From Shewanella sp. AS1 (GTDB taxonomy: Bacteria > Pseudomonadota > Gammaproteobacteria > Enterobacterales > Shewanellaceae), in contig NZ_JAKCLJ010000005.1 of the NCBI RefSeq assembly GCF_021412565.1, forward strand, positions 62,001-126,000: 64,000 nucleotides of DNA, read 5' to 3'. The position numbers and the translations under genes are program-made. Below the pieces are notes generated by a model. That model did no database searches, was not told the DNA's origin, and saw nothing but the letters and a program-made list of their open reading frames with translations. This document shows positions 44,279-52,230 of this stretch, piece after piece (within the stretch, counting starts at the first letter, position 1; every line of letters starts with the position of its first letter).

Positions 44279-46321
44279 ATGAAAAACCTAACCTTTAAAA
44301 AGAAACTGCTCGTCAGCGCTATGCTATGCAGTCCAATGTTAAGTTCAGTTGCCTTAGCTGATGACGTTGAAGTGATCACAGTACTGGGTGAGAAAATTGA
44401 GCGCAGCCTTAAAGATACTGCTTCATCGGTATCGGTTATCGACAAAAGCACTTTAGATAGCGGTCAATATCGCTCTATTTCAGATGCCTTGGCTGAAGTG
44501 CCTAACGTCGTGGCATTAACAGGTTCGGCGCCGGATATTCGTGGGGTGACGGGTAATGGTGCCGCAGGTGGATTTAATTCATTCACCGGTGGTGCAAACG
44601 CGCGGGTATCGACCTTGATCGATGGTGTTGCAGAGCCCTTTATCGCAGATTTAACGGGTGATACTGGTTTATGGGACATCCAGCAAGTTGAAGTGTTCCG
44701 TGGTCCTCAGTCGACCCTGAATGGCCGTAACAGCATTGGCGGTACGGTTTACATTAAGACCATGGATCCCACCTTCGATTGGACTGGTGCGGCACGTTTA
44801 GGTTATCGAAATCAAGATAACTTTATCGACAGTGCGGTGATGTTGTCGGGTCCAATTATCGATGATCAGTTGGCGTTTCGCATCAGTGGCCAAAACGTCA
44901 CCGGTAACACCTACACAGAGGAGCAAGTGTATGACACTAATCCTGACAGTTTCGATCAAAATGAGGTGCTGACTAATCGCTGGCGTGCCAAGTTCCTCTG
45001 GCAACCCGAAGGCATCGAAGATCTGAAAGTGATGTACAGCTACTCATATAACAATGAGAAGGGCAATACCGGTCGTCGTTACTTCTCTGGTGATGATCCT
45101 TGGGAATACAAGCAGATCTATAACCGTTACATGGATACCACGGCTAATAGCCATGCACTGAAATTTGATTACAAGTTAAGTGACAGCCAAAGCTTTGATT
45201 TATTAGTGTCTTACATGGACTATAAATGGGGCTTTAACGATTACACTGCCCAGGAAGCGGCGCAGCAATATGTCAACATGCATGACACCAGCTATACCCT
45301 TGACGGTAAATTTAACTTCGGTTTAGACAGTCAAATATTCAATGGCTTTATCGGCCTGATGTATTACGAGCGTAGCCAGGATTTCGATAGCACTGGCGGC
45401 ACGGTTTATGAGGGGGATGACAGCAGCGAATCTAAGTCTATCTACGGTGAAGTTAACTATAGCCTGAGCGATGATTGGCGCATTACTGTCGGTGGTCGTC
45501 TAATGAATGAGCAGCAAAAGCGTAACTTCCAGATGTTACGTGGCGCCGCTTTGATTAATGAAGATCTTGATAAAGATAACGACGTGTTCCTACCTAAGCT
45601 GGTGGTGCAGTATGCCGTTGCTGAGTCAACGACGCTTTTGGCCAGTGCCCGTAAAGGTTACAACGCGGGTGGCGGAGCGTTGGAGTTTGTGACCAACAGT
45701 TATTACTACTACGACGAAGAGTCTGTGTATACCTATGAGCTGGCGTCACGCAGCAGTTTCGATAATGGCAATATTACCCTCAATGCCAACCTCTTCTATA
45801 ACGATTATGATGGTTATCAAGCGTCAAACAGCTCGCGAATGATCACTAACATCGATAAGTCGGTCACTATGGGGCTTGAAGCGGAATTTACTGCCATGTT
45901 AACCGATAGTGTGCAGTTGTTCTCTGGCATTGGTTTGCTCGATAGCGAGATCAAAGAAGCCGATCCTGCCTATGGTGACATCATAGGTAACGCGTTGAAC
46001 TCAACGCCGAACTTCACCGGTAACTTGGGCCTGAAATATTGGATCACCGATGAGCTGACTTTTGGTCTGTCAGGCCATTATGTGGGTGAATATTATGGTG
46101 ATATCGCCAATACCGATGAGCGTATTGCCGGCGATTACACCACCACACGTTTGAATGTGGATTATCAAACCGATCATTGGCGTGTTAGTGGCTTCGTTAA
46201 TAACCTGTTTGACGAAAAAGCGGTCACAGTGAAAGAGCCAGCAGGACGTGCTTACGCTGACGGTTATGCGGCGATCATAGATCCGATCAACTTTGGTATA
46301 TCAGTGACTTATAGTTTCTAA
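44279..46321 (+). CDS. TonB-dependent outer-membrane receptor, probable siderophore receptor
   Basis: 680 residues. Signal peptide (about 1-27, cleaved after ALA), TonB box-like DVEVITVLG (29-37), plug domain (about 45-155: SSVSVIDKSTLD, VEVFRGPQSTLNGRNSIGG), then a 22-strand barrel ending in the terminal Phe (VTYSF) that marks outer-membrane insertion. The Fur box upstream and the PepSY reductase opposite indicate a ferric-siderophore substrate; which one is unknown. Single gene ending at a strong terminator. Confidence 0.92.
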   Translation: MKNLTFKKKLLVSAMLCSPMLSSVALADDVEVITVLGEKIERSLKDTASSVSVIDKSTLDSGQYRSISDALAEVPNVVALTGSAPDIRGVTGNGAAGGFNSFTGGANARVSTLIDGVAEPFIADLTGDTGLWDIQQVEVFRGPQSTLNGRNSIGGTVYIKTMDPTFDWTGAARLGYRNQDNFIDSAVMLSGPIIDDQLAFRISGQNVTGNTYTEEQVYDTNPDSFDQNEVLTNRWRAKFLWQPEGIEDLKVMYSYSYNNEKGNTGRRYFSGDDPWEYKQIYNRYMDTTANSHALKFDYKLSDSQSFDLLVSYMDYKWGFNDYTAQEAAQQYVNMHDTSYTLDGKFNFGLDSQIFNGFIGLMYYERSQDFDSTGGTVYEGDDSSESKSIYGEVNYSLSDDWRITVGGRLMNEQQKRNFQMLRGAALINEDLDKDNDVFLPKLVVQYAVAESTTLLASARKGYNAGGGALEFVTNSYYYYDEESVYTYELASRSSFDNGNITLNANLFYNDYDGYQASNSSRMITNIDKSVTMGLEAEFTAMLTDSVQLFSGIGLLDSEIKEADPAYGDIIGNALNSTPNFTGNLGLKYWITDELTFGLSGHYVGEYYGDIANTDERIAGDYTTTRLNVDYQTDHWRVSGFVNNLFDEKAVTVKEPAGRAYADGYAAIIDPINFGISVTYSF

Positions 46322-46340
46322 GTGCAGTCTGATTTAATGC

Positions 46341-46373
46341 AAAAGCGCCGCTAATTTTAGCGGCGCTTTTTTT
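46341..46373 (+). terminator. Terminator of the TonB receptor gene
   Basis: AAAAGCGCCGCT-AATTTT-AGCGGCGCTTTTTTT, 19 bp past the stop. Confidence 0.92.
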
Positions 46374-46394
46374 GTGGTTCTTTCGCGGCGAAAC

Positions 46395-46657
46395 CTATTT
46401 CTGTATTGCTGAGGAATCATCGTCTACATCTGCATCTACATCAGTATCTTGCCAGAATGCATAGTTATGTTTACCGCGCTTTTTTACTTGATACATAGCG
46501 CTGTCAGCATATTCACAGCAACTGGCAAAGTCTTCATTCACAGCAAAACAATAGATGCCAATATCACAACCGTCATGCGGGCTAGACATAGGTCTGATGG
46601 TGCTACAAGGATATCTTTTTACTGCATTGCAGCCGAAGATACCCCTGCACGATTAGG
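46395..46657 (-). pseudogene. Remnant of a GGDEF diguanylate cyclase, C-terminal end only
   Basis: The minus-strand frame encodes DIGIYCFAVNEDFASCCEYA then DSAMYQVKKRGKHNYAFW, the end of a GGDEF domain (compare the ADxAMYxAKxxGRNxY ending of the family). The GGDEF catalytic motif and all upstream parts are missing: the frame is interrupted shortly before and then runs into the stop of the NrfD gene. An Asp-rich tail follows. Probably a decayed gene truncated by a deletion; a 64-residue product from an internal ATG (46589) would have no enzymatic activity. Confidence 0.7.
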
Positions 46658-47599
46658 TTATACCCCTGTCATCTGCCCTGTGTAGAGGATAAAGTTACGC
46701 AGCAGAAACACCCCGATCAGGCTAAAGCTGGCGGTGACGGCCACATAGGTAAACTTGCGGTCAGCAGAGACCTTCATCCACAGGTTAAAGGCCAGTGGCA
46801 GCGTCAGGCCGATACCGATCACTCCGGCCCAGAAGATCCAGCCCCAGAATCCTTCGCCAATGGCATTCAATGCGGCTACCTGACTCTGCCCTCCTGAGAG
46901 AATAAGTCCGGCGAAGAAGGTAAACAGCAGGCCTATCTCGACTAAGATCAACGGGATCTCTATGCCGTGAATAAAACGGACTTCGACGCCGTTGGGATTG
47001 CCCCTGAGCAGTACGCCCCCCAGCAGGGTGGCCGCCGCGCCGGAGGAGAGACCGGAAACCAGAAACAGCAGTGGCAGTACAGGGTTATTCAGCAGTGGGA
47101 AGCCGATCAATGCCGACAACAGGAATCCGGTATAGGCCCCGAGGGAGATGGCGAGGATCACTAAGACCCCAGTGATCGCCGCTTCCTGTCTGACTAAATA
47201 GTCCAGCAGGCATTTCACTATTGGCCATCTATCTTGCAGCAGACGGCTAATGGCGCGCTCGAACACACAGGCAATCCAGGCAAACAGCACCACTTGATAG
47301 GCCATCAGTACCAGTACCCCCATGGACATCACTGAGCTGGTGTTGTAGAAGACCAGGATCTTCCAGAAATCCAGTGGCCGGGTGAGATCTAAGACTAAGA
47401 TCCCCAGCCCGCCGAATACCGCGATGGGCGCGATAATTGCTGCCGCCTGCACGAAGGGCGAATGCCAGGCATCAAAGGTGAGCTTAAAGTGCTTTAGCAT
47501 GATGGCAAAAAACACGGCACCTGCGGATAATCCGGCGAGAAACAGATAGATGGCGATAGGCCAATGCCATACCAGGCCTTCAAAATGAAAAGCACTCAT
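46658..47599 (-). CDS. nrfD: NrfD-like quinol-interacting membrane subunit
   Basis: 313 residues, eight or nine helices, of the NrfD/PsrC family that exchanges electrons with the quinol pool. It begins with a FEGLVWHWPIAIYLFLAGLS segment typical of the family. Its start overlaps the nrfC stop by 4 bp. With the ferredoxin and pentahaem subunits it forms a quinol-to-periplasm electron conduit. Phs- or Psr-type membrane subunits look similar; the pentahaem partner favours NrfD. Confidence 0.88.
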   Translation of the reverse strand: MSAFHFEGLVWHWPIAIYLFLAGLSAGAVFFAIMLKHFKLTFDAWHSPFVQAAAIIAPIAVFGGLGILVLDLTRPLDFWKILVFYNTSSVMSMGVLVLMAYQVVLFAWIACVFERAISRLLQDRWPIVKCLLDYLVRQEAAITGVLVILAISLGAYTGFLLSALIGFPLLNNPVLPLLFLVSGLSSGAAATLLGGVLLRGNPNGVEVRFIHGIEIPLILVEIGLLFTFFAGLILSGGQSQVAALNAIGEGFWGWIFWAGVIGIGLTLPLAFNLWMKVSADRKFTYVAVTASFSLIGVFLLRNFILYTGQMTGV

Positions 47600-48288
47600 A
47601 GCTTGATCTCCCCTTCTATGGTTTGAATATGAAACAGCTTAGGTCGGGTTCCCAGATCCACTTTGGCGCGGTAACTGGGTTTCTGTTTCAGCAGTTTCAC
47701 TAAGTCCGATTCGGGATCTTTGAGGTTGCCAAAGGTCAGTGCCTGGGTTGGACAGGCCTCAACACAGGCGGGTTGCAATCCCTGTTTTAACTGAGTCTGC
47801 TGGCAGAAATCACACTTGTCAGCGGTGCGACTTTCAGGATTGATAAAGCGCACCTGATAAGGACAGGCGGCAATACAGTACTGGCAGCCGACACAGCGAT
47901 CTGCGTTGACCGCCACTATGCCTGTCTGTTTATCTATGTAGGCGGCGCCCGTTGGGCACACCTTGACGCAGGGCGCGGCTTCACAGTGCTGACAGGAGAG
48001 GCGGCTAAAGTGATAACTCTGATGGGGGTACTCACCAAAAGGCCCGGTGCGCTCAATCTTCAGGCGGGTAACGCCCTCGGGCACATGGTTGACTTCGCGG
48101 CAGGCATGAACGCAGGCCTCACAGCCGATACAGCGATTCTCATCATGTACCATGGCATATTTTATTTCTGGGCTTTCTCCCTCTTCATTGGGGGATTCGG
48201 CCAGGGGCGCACGGGTGACAGAGTAAACGGAGGCACCAGCCAGCAGAGCGCCGCAACCTTTTATAAATTGTCGTTTTGAGCGTTCCAT
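47596..48288 (-). CDS. nrfC: NrfC-like four-cluster ferredoxin subunit
   Basis: 230 residues with four [4Fe-4S] cysteine sets: CIGCEACVHAC, CQHCEAAPCVKVCP, CVGCQYCIAACP and CDFC...CVEACP. The N-terminus SKRQFIKGCGALLAGASV resembles a Tat signal but has KR where RR is usual. It passes electrons from NrfD to the periplasmic cytochrome. It begins 10 bp after nrfB and overlaps nrfD, so the three are one operon. Confidence 0.9.
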   Translation of the reverse strand: MERSKRQFIKGCGALLAGASVYSVTRAPLAESPNEEGESPEIKYAMVHDENRCIGCEACVHACREVNHVPEGVTRLKIERTGPFGEYPHQSYHFSRLSCQHCEAAPCVKVCPTGAAYIDKQTGIVAVNADRCVGCQYCIAACPYQVRFINPESRTADKCDFCQQTQLKQGLQPACVEACPTQALTFGNLKDPESDLVKLLKQKPSYRAKVDLGTRPKLFHIQTIEGEIKL

Positions 48289-48298
48289 GATTGGCCTC

Positions 48299-48754
48299 CT
48301 ATTGCGTTAACTGATGGCAACTGACACATAACTGACTGCGCTGTTTGTCGTCCATTGACAAGATAGGATCTTGCTCTGGATGCAGCTGGTGACACTGGCC
48401 GCAGCCTAATTGACTGGCGTGGACATTATGGGTCCATTCGGCCTCGGCTAAGGCCTGATGATCATGACATGTGAGGCACACAGCTACGCGCTGCGTCACT
48501 GTCATTTGGCTATCGGCGCCAAAGGTGTTAATGCTTGATTCTTTCTTTGGATGTGTGCCTTGCTCACCATGACAATCCTGACATAAGATCCCCAGAGCTT
48601 GATTGCCGTGTATGCCGACCAGTTGGCCATTGCGCTTATGGCATTTAATGCAGTTCGTTCCTGGCTCGGCCATCAGACTCGGGGCTAAGCTGCATAGCAT
48701 GAGTGTGACTGTGAAAAAGATCAGCGACGAGAAAAAATGCTTACTTGGGTACAT
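48299..48754 (-). CDS. nrfB: Pentahaem cytochrome c NrfB
   Basis: 151 residues: signal peptide (cleavage about residue 29, LMA-EPG) and five haem c motifs CIKCH (35-39), CQDCH (58-62), CLTCH (93-97), CGQCH (118-122), CVSCH (143-147). NrfB is the electron donor to the nitrite reductase NrfA in enteric bacteria. AGGA six bases before the ATG. First gene of nrfBCD; no nrfA is present in the window, so the terminal reductase served is not established. Confidence 0.9.
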   Translation of the reverse strand: MYPSKHFFSSLIFFTVTLMLCSLAPSLMAEPGTNCIKCHKRNGQLVGIHGNQALGILCQDCHGEQGTHPKKESSINTFGADSQMTVTQRVAVCLTCHDHQALAEAEWTHNVHASQLGCGQCHQLHPEQDPILSMDDKQRSQLCVSCHQLTQ

Positions 48755-48869
48755 ACCGCATCCTTACATCCTTAAGGGAGATGATCGCTATGTTAAATCA
48801 GAGCGCCAAGTGGTCAGTTTGACGCTCGGTTGGACTTGCTTTATTAGTATTAGCTAGAGCAGACTCATA

Positions 48870-49379
48870 TCAGGCGGCGAGGGCACTGCGCAGCAGGGCT
48901 TCGTCACACTGCTTATGTTCGTCCAGCTTAATGAGTTTCACCCCTATGTAATCCAAGCATTTTTCGACAAATCGCATCTGCTCTGGTGAGCTGGCACTGG
49001 GATCGCTGACCACAAGTTTGACCGCAGACGATTCATTGTCGACGACCACATAATCCAGGTGGCAGTGTTCCATAAAGTCTTGCACCTCTTCGTGGTTGCG
49101 AATTGAGTCATCAATATCGACCACATTCACCAGTGACGCTCCGTAAAGCACATCATAGCGATTGCTGGCAATGGCTTTGAGACCTTTAAGAAAATGCATT
49201 GATTCTTTATCTAACAAGTGTGGCTTGATGCTAACCGCGGCATCGGCCATCTGTGCCTCGTTTGATCTAAAGAACTTTATGCAAGTCATTACGAAGGTCA
49301 CTACAACCAGAGGGACAATAATAAATAGAACAAAGTACATAAAGGCATAACTGATAAAAACAGTGGCTATGTTGTTCAT
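48870..49379 (-). CDS. Membrane-anchored DUF2726-like protein
   Basis: 169 residues. One N-terminal helix (about 8-33) then a DUF2726-like domain (about 52-155): LLDKESMHFLKGLKAI at its start and HLDYVVVDNESSAVKLVVSD near its core. Related domains adopt a restriction-endonuclease-like fold; the usual acidic ELDD motif is here VSDPSAS, so nuclease activity is doubtful. GGAGG precedes the ATG. Function unknown; it faces an AT-rich region and a divergent LysR gene. Confidence 0.65.
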   Translation of the reverse strand: MNNIATVFISYAFMYFVLFIIVPLVVVTFVMTCIKFFRSNEAQMADAAVSIKPHLLDKESMHFLKGLKAIASNRYDVLYGASLVNVVDIDDSIRNHEEVQDFMEHCHLDYVVVDNESSAVKLVVSDPSASSPEQMRFVEKCLDYIGVKLIKLDEHKQCDEALLRSALAA

Positions 49380-49753
49380 GATAAACCTCCATCGGTATTT
49401 TCATTTTTTTACTCTCTAGTTAATTATTACTTTATGTGTATTATTTACAATAATTATCGAAATCAATTTATTTAAATTTTGCAGCAGGTCTGATAGTTGT
49501 TTTTAACTATTTTGTTTTGTAGATTATTGATAATTGAATATGTGTTTTTCAAATAGTGGATATCTGTTTTTATATCTATTATTTAATTTTTAATAAGTTA
49601 TTTATTAATTAAATTTTTCTTGTTAAGTTATTGTTTGTGTTGATTTGTTTGTGTTTTCTTTTGTTCGATTGCAGATTTTGAAATAAAAGTATTGTAAGCA
49701 TTTTCATATTAACTATAATTCAGTTTATATATTTTATTAGGGGGTATTTTCAA
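49380..49753. other. Very AT-rich divergent intergenic region
   Basis: 374 bp composed mostly of A and T, with long T tracts, between the DUF2726-like gene and a LysR gene. It is probably a curved promoter region and possible H-NS-type target. I see no clear operator or structured RNA. Confidence 0.6.
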
Positions 49754-50728
49754 ATGAAAAATATAACTATAGATAGTTTGGATATGCTGAGTGCTAATAT
49801 ATTAGTTAATCTTTATGAAAAACATTCTGCATCCACTGTTGCAAATGATATGAATATCCCCGCGCCTAAAGTGAGTCGTTGTTTACAACATGCCAGAATG
49901 ATATTTAATGATCCGCTTTTTATCAGAAAGAAGCATGGTCTGGAGCCCAATGAGTTTACTCGCCAGCTCTATCCCATAGTCAAAGAGTTAGTGCAATGCA
50001 GCGAGTCACTCTATCAGTTGAATCAGAGCAATACGAAGGCGGCAACCAATATCGTGATTTATATCAGTGAGCTGCTGATCCAACATCTGTCGCAACAGCT
50101 CAGCAGTGCCATAAGCGATGCACAGTTAGCCATCAGTTATGAACTGCGTAATGACTCGGAGGATATTCTCGATGATATCGCCAATGGGCTGATCGATCTG
50201 GCGGTGTTGAGTGAATCGAATCCGCTATTACTGCAGGCCGATACGCGCCTGGAGGTGGTGCCCCTGAAAACCCTGCAGCATCTCTATCTCTTGTGTGGGC
50301 TCAATCATCCCATAATGCAACAGCAGATCAGTCTGGCAAATATTGCCAGCTATCCTTATTTGAGTGCGTTTAGCCAGATAGATAAGCGTTCACCGGATCC
50401 TTTTGAGCTCTATTGCCGTCAGCAGAAATGGTGCTGTCACCTGGCTCCTACCGATCACAGCCAGTCTTCCTTAGGTTTTTACGATCTGTTTCGCTATCTA
50501 TCCGATGATAAAACTGTGAGTCTGCTGCCCTTTAATAAGGTTTACGAACAGAGCCATTTGTTACCTGGGCTACATGTGTGTTGCCTGTCGGCGATAGATA
50601 CCGAGCGTTTATATCAAGATCAGTCCTATCCCAGACTCTATCTTATCAGTGCTAAAGGGCAGCCTAATCTTCATATCAGCTGGATGAAACAGGAGATCAC
50701 ATCACTGATCAATCAGAGTGTGCATTAG
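49754..50728 (+). CDS. LysR-family transcriptional regulator
   Basis: 324 residues. Winged helix about 5-65 (LVNLYEKHSASTVANDMNIP, then APKVSRCLQHARMIFNDPLF), followed by an effector-binding region of LysR type. The sequence DPLFIRKKHGLEPNEFTRQLYP matches the subgroup with IR-x-x-x-G-x-x-P-(T/N) wording, as does the convergent LysR gene next to it, so the two are probably related paralogues. Target genes are unknown; nrfBCD and the protease pair are both nearby. Effector unknown. Confidence 0.82.
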   Translation: MKNITIDSLDMLSANILVNLYEKHSASTVANDMNIPAPKVSRCLQHARMIFNDPLFIRKKHGLEPNEFTRQLYPIVKELVQCSESLYQLNQSNTKAATNIVIYISELLIQHLSQQLSSAISDAQLAISYELRNDSEDILDDIANGLIDLAVLSESNPLLLQADTRLEVVPLKTLQHLYLLCGLNHPIMQQQISLANIASYPYLSAFSQIDKRSPDPFELYCRQQKWCCHLAPTDHSQSSLGFYDLFRYLSDDKTVSLLPFNKVYEQSHLLPGLHVCCLSAIDTERLYQDQSYPRLYLISAKGQPNLHISWMKQEITSLINQSVH

Positions 50729-50770
50729 TAACAGAGTTAACTTATTCAAACGACATGGTAAGCTTTATCG

Positions 50771-50809
50771 CCCCAGTCGCATTCTCTATCATGCCCTGGG
50801 GTCTTTTTT
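50771..50809 (+). terminator. Terminator between convergent LysR genes
   Basis: CCCCAG ... CTGGGG stem with an 18-base loop followed by TCTTTTTT, 42 bp after the plus-strand LysR stop. Confidence 0.7.
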
Positions 50810-50826
50810 ATGCCAGAGGCTGCCCT

Positions 50827-51843
50827 TTAATGACAGCTGCACTGGTTGGCATCATCGCCACTCTCGCCAGCAGGGGATCGTGTTTGTGCCATCTGCCGGT
50901 AGTGAAATTGCATCTCGATCAGTTTTTCGCTGAGCACTTTCTTCAAACAGCTGGCCAACTGAGGCTTAATGCCCTTATGGCAATGCAGATAATAGCTTTC
51001 GCTCTCGAGCTCGCTGGTTTCGCGCCAAATATCTGAGATATCAAGGTAATCGAGGTCATCACGGTTCTCGAAATAACTGACCGACATGGCCGAGGCCAGC
51101 ACAGCCACATCCTGACTGTGACTGACATGATCGACCAGCATCCTCAGGCTCGGACTCTTCAGCGCCACATGGATCTCGATTTTTTTGCTTCTGGCGTAGT
51201 TTTCAAGTGGATGAGGCTGTTGTTCATGCAAGTTGGTATTGGCCAGGGCAAGATGATATCTAAACAGCCCAGCAAGCGGATCGGTGGCGGTAAAAATGGG
51301 ATGACCACGCTTGGCAACAATAAAAAAGTGGTTGATATCGCCGAGTTTATAGTTATTCACCATAGGATGATTAATCAGCTCGGTCGAGATACTGCAATCG
51401 AGTTTGCCCTGACATAAACGCTGACTGACTTTATCTGACCAGGGCTGAATATTGATACTGACACCGCCATCGACACAGTGACAGATCTGTTGCACGCAGT
51501 TGAGTGCCATCAAAGACCACTGCTCGTAAGTTGCCACGCTCAGCTGAAAAGGCTCGGCGTCCTTGTCTATGGTGGCGGCGACTATCCTGTCGTATTGCTC
51601 CAGTATGGTTTGCACCATAGGGTAGATGGTCATGGCGACCTGATTGGGTTCGAAACCATATTGCTGACGGATAAACAGCTCATCCTCCAATACCTCACGC
51701 AGACAGGTTAAGCTGCGACTCACCTTAGACTGAGTCGTACCCAAACGCTCGGCCGCCGCGCTGCCACTTTTAAGCTCAACCAATCCGATAAAGACTTGTA
51801 AAGTAAAGTAATCGAGTCGACTCACTTTTTTAAGCATGGCCAT
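50827..51843 (-). CDS. LysR-family transcriptional regulator
   Basis: 338 residues. Winged helix about 8-70 (FIGLVELKSGSAAAERLGTT, QSKVSRSLTCLREVLEDELF) with FIRQQYGFEPNQVAMTIYP after it, similar to the convergent LysR. The effector domain covers about 98-300. It is divergent from the first S8 protease with 387 bp between them, so it is a candidate regulator of the proteases (inference from position only). Its effector is unknown. Confidence 0.82.
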   Translation of the reverse strand: MAMLKKVSRLDYFTLQVFIGLVELKSGSAAAERLGTTQSKVSRSLTCLREVLEDELFIRQQYGFEPNQVAMTIYPMVQTILEQYDRIVAATIDKDAEPFQLSVATYEQWSLMALNCVQQICHCVDGGVSINIQPWSDKVSQRLCQGKLDCSISTELINHPMVNNYKLGDINHFFIVAKRGHPIFTATDPLAGLFRYHLALANTNLHEQQPHPLENYARSKKIEIHVALKSPSLRMLVDHVSHSQDVAVLASAMSVSYFENRDDLDYLDISDIWRETSELESESYYLHCHKGIKPQLASCLKKVLSEKLIEMQFHYRQMAQTRSPAGESGDDANQCSCH

Positions 51844-52230
51844 ATCCTTTGCGTTGCTATTCTGCCGGCCTGGATTAGAGGCATAAATAATGGATCTTTT
51901 ACTTAATAATTAAGTAGTTGATAACTTTTCCTTGTAACACTAAGTGGCAAAAAAAACTGCAATCTGGGTCACAAATGTGTGGTGTTTTTGAGCAGATTTA
52001 GTCTAAGAGGATTATTGATTTCGTTAGTCAAATTAATTTAAAGCTAATTTTTATAATTGCTTAGCTTAGTTTTTTATCAGCATTTTGCTGTTGCATTTAT
52101 GTTGCTCGATTGATGCTCAAATGTGGGGTGGTGTTACAAAAAGGTACTCAATTATTTAACTGCCTTTGATATATCTATCGCGTAAGAAAATTTATCAAAA
52201 AAATAATTAACTGATTTTAAAGGAAGTTTG
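51844..52230. other. AT-rich region upstream of the first S8 protease
   Basis: 387 bp. TTGTAACAC (51932-51940) and its complement GTGTTACAA (52131-52139) occur 200 bp apart. TTTGATATATCTATCGCG at 52165-52182 is also found ahead of the second protease. No gene recognised. Confidence 0.6.
52165..52182 (+). promoter_or_regulatory. Shared upstream element of the protease pair, copy 1
   Basis: TTTGATATATCTATCGCG, differing in one base from the copy at 57930-57947. It lies 48 bp before the ATG and may include the -10 hexamer. Confidence 0.5.
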
